Source: Candidatus Zipacnadia bacterium (GTDB lineage Bacteria; Armatimonadota; Zipacnadia; Zipacnadales; Zipacnadaceae). Taken from it: 14,002 bases of DNA. Position 1 is the stretch's first letter. Every line of letters begins with the position of its first letter. Positions 1 through 7,574 of this stretch are shown here, one piece after another. The stretch covers positions 1 to 14,002 of the forward strand of contig JALGTJ010000080.1 in the NCBI GenBank assembly GCA_029821415.1, given 5' to 3'. A program made the position numbers and the translations under genes. Below the pieces are notes generated by a model that ran no database searches, was not told where the DNA came from, and saw only the letters and a program-made list of their open reading frames with translations.

Positions 1-779
1 GGCTGGGACCAGAAGCCAAACAGCATGGCCAGACCCACGCCCAGGGCAGGAGCTACCACATACTTAAGCAAGTGCATCGCCACCACACTATCCCAGTAGT
101 CCCTGACCTTGCTCACATGTATAGTCAGTCCAATAGCAAACAGCAGGCCTAAGGCCGATAATGGCATCAATACCTCCAGCACCGGTCTGAGAAAGTAGGG
201 TTGAGGAATCCGCAAGAGAGCCAGGCTCAATCCAGCCAGCACTCCCAATATGGGGTTGCGCTGATAGGGCTGAGCCAAAATCTGTCTCAGGTGTCCGCCA
301 GGTGATCTGCTGGAGCCAGAGACATACCGACTCGGGGCAGCAATACCCACGGTGTACAGCAGCGCAGAAAACGGCAGCAGGTACAGAGCGGCCAGGGCCA
401 AACCTTCCGGGCCCATAGCGAAATAGCAGACGAGCACGCCATAGGTAAAGCCCTGATTGCTGAACATCGCCGGGGGGATCAGGCTGGCCTTCTCACGGTT
501 ATCCAGTCCCAGAACTTTAGCCATAGCGACAGTAGCAGGCCACAATAGCATAGTGTGGATCACGTAGATGGCGGGCAGGGCTGCTGCCTGCAAATTGCGC
601 ATAGGTAGGGTCCACAGCGCCAGAACACCCACAACGGGGTTGACGTGGGCCAGCAACCAGCGGGTCAGTGGCGTGGCGGCTGTCTCCGCCAGCCACCCGC
701 GGCGACGAGCCAGATAGCCGACCATCAACCCCACAATAAGCACAAGTATAGCTTCAGTCGCCTTAGTAACAGTATCCAT
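1..779 (-). CDS. AEC-family (auxin efflux carrier-like) permease, C-terminus cut by window edge
   Basis: Reading the minus strand from the ATG at 779-777 gives at least 259 codons without a stop, continuing past base 1. The product is very hydrophobic. It starts with a membrane segment (ILVLIVGLMVGYLARRRGWL) and has later segments around YVIHTMLLWPATVAMA, CYFAMGPEGLALAALYLLPF and LSALGLLFAIGLTIHVS. The basic loop after the first segment and the SNQGFTYG stretch after a charged loop resemble the AEC permease family, which exports small organic anions or amino-acid-like compounds by secondary transport. The substrate cannot be read from the sequence. The next in-frame ATG upstream, at 848, overlaps the stop of the preceding gene as TGATG, so a 23-residue longer start is possible. 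I prefer 779 because AEC proteins usually begin directly at the first membrane helix. No clear ribosome binding site precedes either. It is probably the last seen member of the recO-polX transcript. Family confidence is moderate. Confidence 0.72.
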   Translation of the reverse strand, partial: MDTVTKATEAILVLIVGLMVGYLARRRGWLAETAATPLTRWLLAHVNPVVGVLALWTLPMRNLQAAALPAIYVIHTMLLWPATVAMAKVLGLDNREKASLIPPAMFSNQGFTYGVLVCYFAMGPEGLALAALYLLPFSALLYTVGIAAPSRYVSGSSRSPGGHLRQILAQPYQRNPILGVLAGLSLALLRIPQPYFLRPVLEVLMPLSALGLLFAIGLTIHVSKVRDYWDSVVAMHLLKYVVAPALGVGLAMLFGFWSQ

Positions 780-847
780 TGTGATATCTACTGAGGGAAA
801 GTTAAGATAGCGAGTCGCTCCAGTATATCTGACCCACCAGCTTGCCA

Positions 848-2758
848 TCAAGACTCTGGGCTATCAGCCACCAGTGTTGACACGATAGCATTACACTGCC
901 CAGCAGGCAGGGCAAACGTTATCACCCGACCATTATGGGAAAGCCGCACCGGCATATACGGGCCAGAAGGCGTATCCTCGCCATAAAGCCACTTGGCTGC
1001 ACCAACAACCTCGGGCAACTGAATCCGGGCAACCAGGCGCTCCTCGGTGGTATTGGCGACCATAGTAAGTATCGCTCCGTCGTGCTTTACCGCACGAAAC
1101 CGAAGGCGGTCGGTGGAACATGCCACTCGCACTGGTTCTCCGCCGACCAGTGCCCTGCCTAACTGAGCAGCCTCTGCGTTTATTTGCCCCAATATCTCGC
1201 CTCCGTCAATAGACGATGATAGCCCCCACCAGCCAATGCCCTGCGCACCAGCAATTAGCGCCAGATACAGCATCATCCGCCCGCTGGATAGAGCCGTTTG
1301 AGCCGACAGACCACCGCCCACAACGACCGGCAAACAAGCGTAGACGACCTGCTCTGGATACGCCTCCCGACAGGCCTGCTCAGTTAACTCAGCAACCATA
1401 GATGGCCTATCATCCGACCTCGGGTAGCAGATCACCTCCACCCAATCCAGAAAGTCCATCCAGCGCCGGTACTGAGCTGGGTTGCCGATGCCTACCACTA
1501 CGGGTCTATGCGGCGACGTTTGCTTAAGATGCAGAAATGCCTCAATTGCTGGCTTTCGCCAGTCGGGATGAACAGTGGGCAAGTGTATCAGCTTCCACGC
1601 CAGCAGAGCCGGATGGTCACAAAAGCGCTCAACTCTCTCTTGGCAATTAGCCACGCTTTGGGGACTGTCCGTGCTATCCCAAACGGGCACAATGGCCTTC
1701 AGATGGTGTTCATCAGCCCTGTCCAACAGTTCGCCGAGCCGCTCAATATTACCTGTAGACGGCAACTCCACCGTATTGAATCCGGTTGCCTGGAGAGCTT
1801 CAAACTCAGTTGCATCTCGGCAACACGCGCAAATCGGGAAAAACGACTCACCTTCCAATAGTGGTACACCATCTGACTGGGCAGGCGGAATCGCCACGAG
1901 CTGGGCCCGCCCTACTGCTCCGGTATCGCTTCGCTGGAACTGCAGGTTGTACAGGCCGGGCGCCAGCGCCGGTAAACTGACCAACACGCTGACAACTCGC
2001 TCATTGGCCCGGTCAGTACGGAAGTCAGGAATGATGCGCTCACCGACCGCTGCACCGCTGATGGACAACTGAAGTGGAGGAGTAGATCCGGCTTTCTCGA
2101 CCAGATGGAGGTCAAAAGCTACTGTGCCACGCTGGCCGGCAGTTACCGCCAGATCAGCAGGGACAGCCCATAACCCGGGTCCCGGGCTGACTCCGGTGAA
2201 TTCAACATCATCAAACCACACTTCACCCGGCCCCAGTAGGCGCAGCACCACCACAGCGCTGACTGCAGTGGCTTCTGCAGTTGCCGTCTGCTCGATAGTC
2301 TGCCAGGTTCCGTCTCCGCTCACGCGAAGTTGCCGGCGCCAGACACTAATGTTGCGGTTGCTACCGTCGTAGAACTCAATTCGGACTGCGGCCAGGGCTT
2401 CGCTGCCCGCAGCCGCTCGCACCGTAGCTACCAGCCGGTACGTGGCCAGCGGCTTGATTCGCGTGACCAGTTGAGCAGCATAGGGATTGTCGGTTGCTGC
2501 CCCTGACAGCCGTAAGCTGGCCTGGCCGCTGTAACTGAAGTCTCGGTCGGGGGTGATCTCAGCAGTCTCCGAGCCGGGTCTCAGCAGCCACTGCGCGCTA
2601 CCCTGCTCAAAGCCAGGATTGTCAAGTAACAGTGCAGCCACACCCAACGAACTGTTTTCCAGCACCAACACAAGCACAATTACAGCCACCCAACCAACTA
2701 ATACGCAACGGGGTGGCAAAATTGTCTGACAGATTATGCTCGTCGCTGGGCCAGCCAT
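848..2758 (-). CDS. Secreted or membrane-anchored CBM plus glycoside hydrolase-like TIM-barrel protein
   Basis: The product is 636 residues from the ATG at 2758. An in-frame GTG at 2782 (preceded by GGTGA) would add 8. The N-terminus has a hydrophobic segment (about residues 18-34, VLVGWVAVIVLVLVL), a signal peptide or anchor. Residues about 45-188 look like a jelly-roll carbohydrate-binding module: NPGFEQG at the start, YSGQASLRLSG, and WFDDVEF at the end, as in CBM4/9-type folds. A second beta-rich linker domain spans about 195-300. Residues about 305-550 resemble a glycosidase-like TIM barrel (FNTVELPSTG, DHPALLAW, GAQGIGWWGL), and the last ~85 residues form a beta domain. After DHPALLAW, where related barrels usually have an acidic D/E-P pair, this protein reads KLIHLP, so catalysis is doubtful. 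The coding region overlaps the 3' end of polX by about 25 bases, suggesting coupling. Exact family is not identified; extracellular polysaccharide binding is an inference. Confidence 0.75.
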   Translation of the reverse strand: MAGPATSIICQTILPPRCVLVGWVAVIVLVLVLENSSLGVAALLLDNPGFEQGSAQWLLRPGSETAEITPDRDFSYSGQASLRLSGAATDNPYAAQLVTRIKPLATYRLVATVRAAAGSEALAAVRIEFYDGSNRNISVWRRQLRVSGDGTWQTIEQTATAEATAVSAVVVLRLLGPGEVWFDDVEFTGVSPGPGLWAVPADLAVTAGQRGTVAFDLHLVEKAGSTPPLQLSISGAAVGERIIPDFRTDRANERVVSVLVSLPALAPGLYNLQFQRSDTGAVGRAQLVAIPPAQSDGVPLLEGESFFPICACCRDATEFEALQATGFNTVELPSTGNIERLGELLDRADEHHLKAIVPVWDSTDSPQSVANCQERVERFCDHPALLAWKLIHLPTVHPDWRKPAIEAFLHLKQTSPHRPVVVGIGNPAQYRRWMDFLDWVEVICYPRSDDRPSMVAELTEQACREAYPEQVVYACLPVVVGGGLSAQTALSSGRMMLYLALIAGAQGIGWWGLSSSIDGGEILGQINAEAAQLGRALVGGEPVRVACSTDRLRFRAVKHDGAILTMVANTTEERLVARIQLPEVVGAAKWLYGEDTPSGPYMPVRLSHNGRVITFALPAGQCNAIVSTLVADSPES

Positions 2759-3210
2759 TCTTTCACTCGATCTACTGGCCACGTATTTATCACCGATTGC
2801 GGCTCAATCCAGCCGCGGCGAGCCGTATAGACTCCGTACTGCATAAAGTCAAGATGGGAGATCTCATGGGCGTCGGTGTTAATGCTTAGCAGAACGCCGT
2901 TCTCCTGAGCAAAGCGGGCGTGAATATCGTCCAGGTCGAGTCGATGAGGGTTGGCATTAATCTCTACCGCCACATTAAGTTCGCCAGCAGCCTCTATCAC
3001 CTCGTTAAGATGAATACCATAAGGTTCCCGCTGCAATAGCAGGCGACCGGTGGGATGGCCGAGGATGTCAACCCGGCCCGACTCCAGGGCCTGGATAATC
3101 CGCTGGGTCATTCCGTCAGCATCCGGCGAGAAACCCTGATGTAAGGAGCCGATCACGAAATCCAGGCCCGCGAAAGCCTTATCAGGGACATCAACTCGCC
3201 CCTCCGTCAA
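2734..3210 (-). CDS. DNA polymerase X C-terminal PHP fragment, out of frame with the N-terminal part
   Basis: This 158-residue frame holds the second half of the PHP domain of PolX. Visible PHP motifs are SLHQGF (metal-binding His24), GHPTGRL (His52), EINANPHRLDL and NTDAH (Asp113, His115), ending in the usual ARRGW tail. The only start is a TTG at 3210 that overlaps the TGA of the upstream fragment (TTGA). It is preceded by GGAGG at 3223-3219 with 8 bases of spacing, so translational re-initiation is physically possible. However, codons just before the TTG still read LAGLEADIL, a conserved PHP stretch whose Glu binds metal. That shows homologous coding continues upstream of the apparent start. 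I therefore read this as the detached end of one polX gene rather than a separate gene. The frame also lacks about 16 residues expected between the two parts. Whether it is a pseudogene, a natural split or a sequence error cannot be settled here. Confidence 0.75.
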   Translation of the reverse strand: MTEGRVDVPDKAFAGLDFVIGSLHQGFSPDADGMTQRIIQALESGRVDILGHPTGRLLLQREPYGIHLNEVIEAAGELNVAVEINANPHRLDLDDIHARFAQENGVLLSINTDAHEISHLDFMQYGVYTARRGWIEPQSVINTWPVDRVKEWLAQRRA

Positions 3211-4433
3211 TATGTCCGCCTCCAGGCCAGCCAGTGGATCTGGGCAATTATCTCCTCTTCTGTCAGTCCTCCGGCAACGCGAAGCGCCGGCGAGTGGTCG
3301 GTGATACCAATATAGTTGTACCCGCGCTGCCGACAGGCTTCAGCAATCTCTTCAAGACTGCACTTGCCATCAGAACTAGTTGTGTGCATATGCAGGTCCC
3401 CACGAATATCGGCGAGCTCAATCAAGTCGGGCAACGTGCCGTCAGCAGCCGCCTCAAGCTCCCCGCGATCCTCACGCAATTCCGGTGGGATCCACGCCAG
3501 TCCCACGGCTGCGTAGACCTCCTCCTCGGTGGCGCCAGCTACCTTCTCCCCGGTCTCTCCATTACGCTGCTTGAACACACCGTACTCGTTGATGGTCAAA
3601 TTCATCTTCTGGGCGCGGGTGCGCAGGGCTACGCCATGCGCCTGTGAACCAGTGAAATACTGAAGCGCTGCCCCGTAGCTTTCCGGGGCCACCACCCGTA
3701 AATCCACCGATCTCCCCCCCGCCAGCAGGCCGCTGACTTTGGTATCCCCAGCCATCGTAACTTCCTCAAGCAGCCCGCTGGCAGCAAAATCACGGCACAC
3801 TTCCTCGGGATGCTCCGAGGTCGCCAGCAAGTCCAGATCGCCCACGGTAGCGCGGCGGCGCCGAGCACTGCCCGCCAACTCGGCAGCAATAACACGCGGA
3901 TGGTCCCGCAAGTAACTGACGAGCTGCTCACCGAGAGGCAGGATTTCGCCCAACAAAGCCCGCTGCATTCCCTGACGATACCGCGCGATGCTGGCCAGTA
4001 TCTTCTCCTCACTCTTAGGCCCCAGACCGGGCAGCTCTCGCAACTCCTGACGGCGGGCAGCTTGCTCCAGCTCATCAATATCACCTATCTCCAGCTCCGA
4101 CCAGATCAAGGCGACAGTGCGCGGCCCCAGCCCAGGCACTTGCAGCAGCTCCAATATTCCGTCAGGAAACTGCGCCAGCAGCTCCTGATACAAACTGATC
4201 TGGCCGGTGGTGAGCAGCTCCTCCAGCTTCTCCGCCAGGCTCTTACCAATATCAGGAATATTGCGCAAACCTTGCAGGCCTTGCTTGGCGTATACTTCCT
4301 CAATTTCTTCGCCCCATGACTCCAATGACTCGGCCGCCTGCCGATAGCTACGAATCCGGAAACTGTTGGCACCAGAGATGGCAAGTAGGTCGGCTATGCG
4401 CCCGAGGATTTCGGCAGCTTCTGCGTTGGTCAT
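3207..4433 (-). CDS. polX: DNA polymerase X (PolX), polymerase core and first part of PHP domain, frame-broken
   Basis: The product is 408 residues; intact bacterial PolX is about 570. The order is: N-terminal helix-hairpin-helix 8-kDa-like domain with three HhH motifs (IPDIGKSLAEKL, VPGLGPRTV, LPGLGPKSEEKI); polymerase palm with GSARRRRATVGDLDLL supplying catalytic Asp199 and Asp201; and the third Asp244 in SVDLRVV. PHP nuclease motif 1 is DLHMHTTSSDG (His348, His350) and motif 2 is ITDHS (Asp379, His380). These enzymes fill short gaps in base-excision and break repair, with a metal-dependent 3'-5' exonuclease from the PHP domain. After EEIIAQI the sequence leaves the family pattern (HWLAWRRTY, stop), while the PHP domain resumes in another frame. 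The ATG overlaps the recO stop as ATGA, indicating co-translation with recO, another recombination and repair gene. The polymerase half appears intact. Family call is firm; functionality of the whole is uncertain. Confidence 0.9.
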   Translation of the reverse strand: MTNAEAAEILGRIADLLAISGANSFRIRSYRQAAESLESWGEEIEEVYAKQGLQGLRNIPDIGKSLAEKLEELLTTGQISLYQELLAQFPDGILELLQVPGLGPRTVALIWSELEIGDIDELEQAARRQELRELPGLGPKSEEKILASIARYRQGMQRALLGEILPLGEQLVSYLRDHPRVIAAELAGSARRRRATVGDLDLLATSEHPEEVCRDFAASGLLEEVTMAGDTKVSGLLAGGRSVDLRVVAPESYGAALQYFTGSQAHGVALRTRAQKMNLTINEYGVFKQRNGETGEKVAGATEEEVYAAVGLAWIPPELREDRGELEAAADGTLPDLIELADIRGDLHMHTTSSDGKCSLEEIAEACRQRGYNYIGITDHSPALRVAGGLTEEEIIAQIHWLAWRRTY

Positions 4434-5224
4434 GTCTTCGCATCACCTTCGTGATGCTGCTTACTGGATGTCTCTATCGCCTCAATGAAACGTTGGCTTC
4501 TGGGGACAAAGCCCAGATGGTACTCAATGTGACGACGGACCAACTGACTAATCTCTTGGCAGTTAACTGGTGGACAGGACAGACGCACAAGCCTGTCAAT
4601 GGGGAAGGTAGCCATACAGCGCAGCAGCCCCGCAGTCACACCCGAGACGGCACAACCCGCTAATGCACCGGCCGCTGCGCAGTCTCCACAGATTAACCCA
4701 CCGGCAGGTGGATTGTAATGTATTTGACCCGTCAGGGATTGACCGCAGTTGGCACACTGCTCAAGGACTGGCCCTACCCCGAGCTGGGCCAGAAGCTGCA
4801 AGGCAAAGCTCCAGGTGACTACATCTGGTGTCGCCCCGCCTTCAAGAGCTTCCAGGCTGGCGCACAGTGTCTGGAAAAGCTGAGGCATCGGCAGGTCCGG
4901 TTCAGTAGCGCGCGCAGTCAGCTCCGCTATGTACGAGGCATAGCCGAATCGCCGCAAATTCGAGCGTAGCCCGTAAAATGGATTGAGCACCTCGCCCTCG
5001 GTTAGGTAGTCTAACTCACGGCCCTTGGCTAAGAATAGCCGCGAGAGAGTGAGTGGCTCTACCAGCGAAGCCAGCCTGCTACCCGGCTTACCCACACCGC
5101 GTGCCACTGCCTCCACCTTGCCACGCTCGCGGGTAAAGAAGGCCACAACTCGCCCAGTTCCGCGGTACTTGTGCACTATCAGGCTGATTCCTGTTGCCGG
5201 AAACATTCGCATCGGTGGCACCAT
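4430..5224 (-). CDS. recO: DNA repair protein RecO
   Basis: The product is 264 residues, close to the usual RecO length of about 240-260. RecO works in the RecFOR pathway, loading RecA onto SSB-coated single-stranded DNA at gaps. The N-terminal OB fold is recognisable in ISLIVHKYRGTGRVVAFFT, the bacterial RecO opening in which a GxVL-like strand is followed by the R/V-FTRERGK stretch. Next come PLTLSRLFLAKGRELDYLTEGE and the helical C-terminal region (RRFGYASYIAEL). A four-cysteine zinc motif is complete: CANC (157, 160) and CGDC (179, 182). I took the first ATG, but ATGs at 5212 and 5206 are in frame and would put the start nearer the OB fold, as in relatives. None has a clear Shine-Dalgarno. 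The 3' end overlaps polX by four bases (ATGA). A consensus DnaA box lies about 55 bases upstream. Identity is confident. Confidence 0.93.
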   Translation of the reverse strand: MVPPMRMFPATGISLIVHKYRGTGRVVAFFTRERGKVEAVARGVGKPGSRLASLVEPLTLSRLFLAKGRELDYLTEGEVLNPFYGLRSNLRRFGYASYIAELTARATEPDLPMPQLFQTLCASLEALEGGATPDVVTWSFALQLLAQLGVGPVLEQCANCGQSLTGQIHYNPPAGGLICGDCAAAGALAGCAVSGVTAGLLRCMATFPIDRLVRLSCPPVNCQEISQLVRRHIEYHLGFVPRSQRFIEAIETSSKQHHEGDAKT

Positions 5225-5327
5225 CGAATCTGCGACAGTCGCTCTCTGATGTCCTCAGGGACAGATCCCGATGGCTGTTATCCACAAACAAGAGAACGAA
5301 TCATATGGAACGACCCAGTCGCAGACG
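5225..5327 (-). promoter_or_regulatory. Intergenic gap before recO, probable promoter region
   Basis: This 103-base gap separates the stop of the DUF6785/DUF6784 gene from recO, both on the minus strand. It is the only gap of any size upstream of the tightly packed recO-polX block, so a promoter here is likely. On the minus strand, TTGTTT followed 17 bases later by GGATCT is the best sigma-70-like pair I can see, and it is weak. Small inverted repeats are present: TGTCC/GGACA around CTGA, and GCGA/TCGC around CTG. Neither is followed by a U-run, so a terminator for the upstream gene is not evident. Confidence 0.35.
5278..5286. promoter_or_regulatory. Consensus DnaA box TTATCCACA upstream of recO
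   Basis: The plus strand reads TTATCCACA here, an exact match to the DnaA-binding consensus. It lies in the roughly 100-base gap between the DUF6785/DUF6784 gene and recO. It sits about 54 bases before the recO start, where it could affect transcription of the recO-polX operon. It is a single box with no cluster around it, so it is not evidence for a replication origin. A 9-base exact match on either strand is expected about once in ten windows of this size by chance, so function is an inference from position only. Confidence 0.35.
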
Positions 5328-7331
5328 CTATATCCAGAAGACAGCATTACCGGTATGTCCGGTTGCCCAATCAAGTATCAACCACGCCGCATTACACACA
5401 AACTGACCACAGATAAGTCCGAGGAAAACCGGACGGAGATTGCTATACCAGACCATGCCGCCATAGCGCAGAATGGCGGCCTTGGTCAGCCATGTCAGGA
5501 AGATGGTGAACCAGATATTGTCCATAATCCAGACACTGCCAATACAGTAGCCGATCGGGTGGAAGGGCCAATTGGCCCAGCGAAATCGCAGGGCAGTAAG
5601 CACCAGGTATATCCCCGCCCCTATTGCCGTATAGATGAGCCCCGCGACGCTCGGCTCCGGCCGCTTGACGATCCATTCTTGAGCCCACTTATAGGCTGCT
5701 TGCACAGCGCCATCAAAAAACCAGGAATTCATAGTGACGCCGCCCTGCGTGTAGGCCCGCGTCATAGTCAACCACATAGAAGCTGCCAGGGCAGCAATAA
5801 TGGCCAGAATAAACCCCCAAAACAGCCGTCGCTGCTTGCCCTCAATGACATCGGCAAGCTTAAGGCTGTTTGCCGCCGAGGCCATTACGAAGGTGCGAAT
5901 ATCGCTGGTCCAGACATAGGTGAGTGCCAACGAGACCACCCCGCGATCCCCCAGGGGTCCCCATCCCAGCAAGCCAGCCACAGTCGTGGGCGCAATCGCC
6001 GGCGCGACTGCCTCCGCCATGCCGCTCTCAGCGACAATACGCGTTAATCCCAGGAAGAAGACAAAAGCGAGAATTAGAAACAGTGGCACAACTGTTGCGG
6101 GTAGACCGGAGGCCGCCAGCCACCAGGCTATCAACCCCAGTCCGACAATCATTCCCCAAAATGCAACCCGGTAGGAGAGTATCTCCCGTTCATCAAGCTG
6201 CGGATCTGCTTTGCCGATGGCCTGCCGCCAGACTACCTTCAGATGGCCGCGCGCTACCCACAAACCTGACGCGACCAGGGCTAAGAATGCGCCGGCGCCG
6301 ATATACTTAAGGATCGGATCGCGGGCCCCGTAGACACCCAGATTCTCTGTGCTGGTGATGCCGACCACTCCCATGATCGCACGCACCACCTGGGCCAGCA
6401 GGTTGAAAAACCACAAGCTAAAACTAGTCTCCAGATTCACTAAGTAGAAAAAGCCAATCATCGGAAAGCTGATGCGAAAGCTCAGCGACCAAATACCTTT
6501 GATCAACGTGACGCTCTGGTCCCACTTAGCCGCTGGCACTGCCGGGAAATAGTTGTGTAGCCCCACCCAGCTGCCCCCCAAAAAGGCAATTGCAAAGCCA
6601 ATCCAGAAGGTGGATCGCTTCAAGATGACCGGCCAGCCGCCACTATCTGCTCCTGCCAAAGCGAGAGGCAGATAAGTCAGAGGATAAGCCAGGCGTTCAT
6701 TATCCACCCACTGCTTGCGCAATAGCACCATCATACAGATCATCACAAAATGCACAATCAATAGCATAGGAAGCCAGCTCAACAACGGCCGGACCCAGGC
6801 ACCCCAGGGTACTTGGGCACCCGCCGGCAACCCCTCATAGAGATTAGTGATTACAGGCGCATCCACACCGCTGCCTCGTGGGGTTAGCCAATCCGGCACG
6901 TACGGAATGATTCTCTGCGCCCAGGCGTTCTCCGGACTGGCATAGTAGTACGGGCCAGTGCTCAGGGGAATGACTTGGGCGGTCAAACCCATGGTAGGAA
7001 TAGCCGAGGCCACCACCATCATTGAGTAAATGGTAATAAGCTCGGCTGTGGTTAGAGCCAGATTACGCCGAAAGCGCAGAAGTAACAGATTTGGCCCCGC
7101 GACCAGAACAAACAACAGCGCCACCGCAGCAGGTGTGCTGAAATCAAGAGCCATATATGACCCTCGCAGAACGTGAATAGCCCACGGAGCCAAAAGCCCC
7201 ACCACTATTGCTCCGAGCGTCCCCAGTAACAGGGCCCGACCAGTAACTATTCGCTGGCGCTGCGGCTCAGAGGATTTCACAGTATCTCCGCCGGTTGTGT
7301 CTGTATGATGGTTGTAGGCAGCTTCGGCCAC
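5328..7331 (-). CDS. DUF6785/DUF6784-type multipass membrane protein (OPT-transporter-like)
   Basis: This large integral membrane protein is 667 residues from the GTG at 7331. That start is preceded by GGAGGA with 6 bases of spacing. A second GTG at 7280 with GGAG is also possible (650 residues). An open extension to 7544 reads like intergenic sequence and is not supported. Around a dozen or more hydrophobic helices are visible, beginning at RALLLGTLGAIVVGLLAPW. The N-terminal part carries the pattern VPDWLTP, LYEG, VPWGAWVRPLLSW and LRKQWVDNERLAYPLTYLPLAL, and the C-terminal part carries NSWFFDGAV, FHPIGYCIGS and LRYGGMVWY. From memory these are the hallmarks of the DUF6785 and DUF6784 domains, distantly related to oligopeptide/metal OPT transporters. 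Substrate and role are unknown. It is transcribed divergently from the Tad operon and separated from recO by about 100 bases, so it may be its own unit. I recall the domain names and could not confirm them by search. Confidence 0.8.
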   Translation of the reverse strand: MAEAAYNHHTDTTGGDTVKSSEPQRQRIVTGRALLLGTLGAIVVGLLAPWAIHVLRGSYMALDFSTPAAVALLFVLVAGPNLLLLRFRRNLALTTAELITIYSMMVVASAIPTMGLTAQVIPLSTGPYYYASPENAWAQRIIPYVPDWLTPRGSGVDAPVITNLYEGLPAGAQVPWGAWVRPLLSWLPMLLIVHFVMICMMVLLRKQWVDNERLAYPLTYLPLALAGADSGGWPVILKRSTFWIGFAIAFLGGSWVGLHNYFPAVPAAKWDQSVTLIKGIWSLSFRISFPMIGFFYLVNLETSFSLWFFNLLAQVVRAIMGVVGITSTENLGVYGARDPILKYIGAGAFLALVASGLWVARGHLKVVWRQAIGKADPQLDEREILSYRVAFWGMIVGLGLIAWWLAASGLPATVVPLFLILAFVFFLGLTRIVAESGMAEAVAPAIAPTTVAGLLGWGPLGDRGVVSLALTYVWTSDIRTFVMASAANSLKLADVIEGKQRRLFWGFILAIIAALAASMWLTMTRAYTQGGVTMNSWFFDGAVQAAYKWAQEWIVKRPEPSVAGLIYTAIGAGIYLVLTALRFRWANWPFHPIGYCIGSVWIMDNIWFTIFLTWLTKAAILRYGGMVWYSNLRPVFLGLICGQFVCNAAWLILDWATGHTGNAVFWI

Positions 7332-7574
7332 TTCTATTCCTCCGTTCTCTTGAGCAACTGTGTATGCGAACTTCGCCAACCCTAGGCCTAACACCTCTTT
7401 GGCGTGTAAGGTTTCTGCTTTTGTTCGGCCGCCGTTTGCCCACCGACGGTTTGCATAAATGTTACATAACCGAAACGCCCCAGTTATCAAGAGGCCACTG
7501 TTAGTTACCGATACCACAAGCGGTAGAGCTATCTGCTCAACCACTTCAAAGAGATCAAGGAAGGAGGCTGCGAA
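7332..7574. promoter_or_regulatory. Divergent intergenic region between DUF6785 gene and Tad operon
   Basis: About 240 bases lie between two genes transcribed away from each other, so promoters for both should be here. No pair of -35/-10 boxes stands out convincingly on either strand. The most AT-rich part is at 7448-7490, with TTTGCATAAATGTTACATAA. It contains the small symmetric core GTTACATAAC (7461-7470). The ten bases TTAGTTACCG at 7501-7510 recur just upstream of tadA. An open frame on the minus strand runs through part of this region but has no good start signal or recognisable protein features. Confidence 0.4.

Noticed and set aside
1575..2072. Plus-strand open frames opposite the CBM/TIM-barrel gene
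   Set aside because: Several overlapping low-complexity frames with no start signals and no family features. The minus strand carries a coherent protein.
3810..4319. Plus-strand open frame (169 codons) opposite polX
   Set aside because: It is antisense to the conserved PolX polymerase core, and its Gln/Leu-rich composition mirrors the opposite strand.
5278..5286. Replication origin at the DnaA box
   Set aside because: There is only one exact box, no cluster, no AT-rich unwinding region and no dnaA/dnaN nearby.
5271..6047. Long plus-strand open frame (258 codons) opposite the DUF6785/DUF6784 gene
   Set aside because: It is antisense to a clearly conserved membrane protein, is rich in Pro/Arg/His/Gln, and has no recognisable motif. 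It is a shadow of GC-rich coding DNA.
7332..7544. N-terminal extension of the DUF6785/DUF6784 protein up to 7544
   Set aside because: It has no family resemblance, and two better GTG starts with GGAGGA or GGAG lie at 7331 and 7280. The extension would also fill the divergent promoter region.
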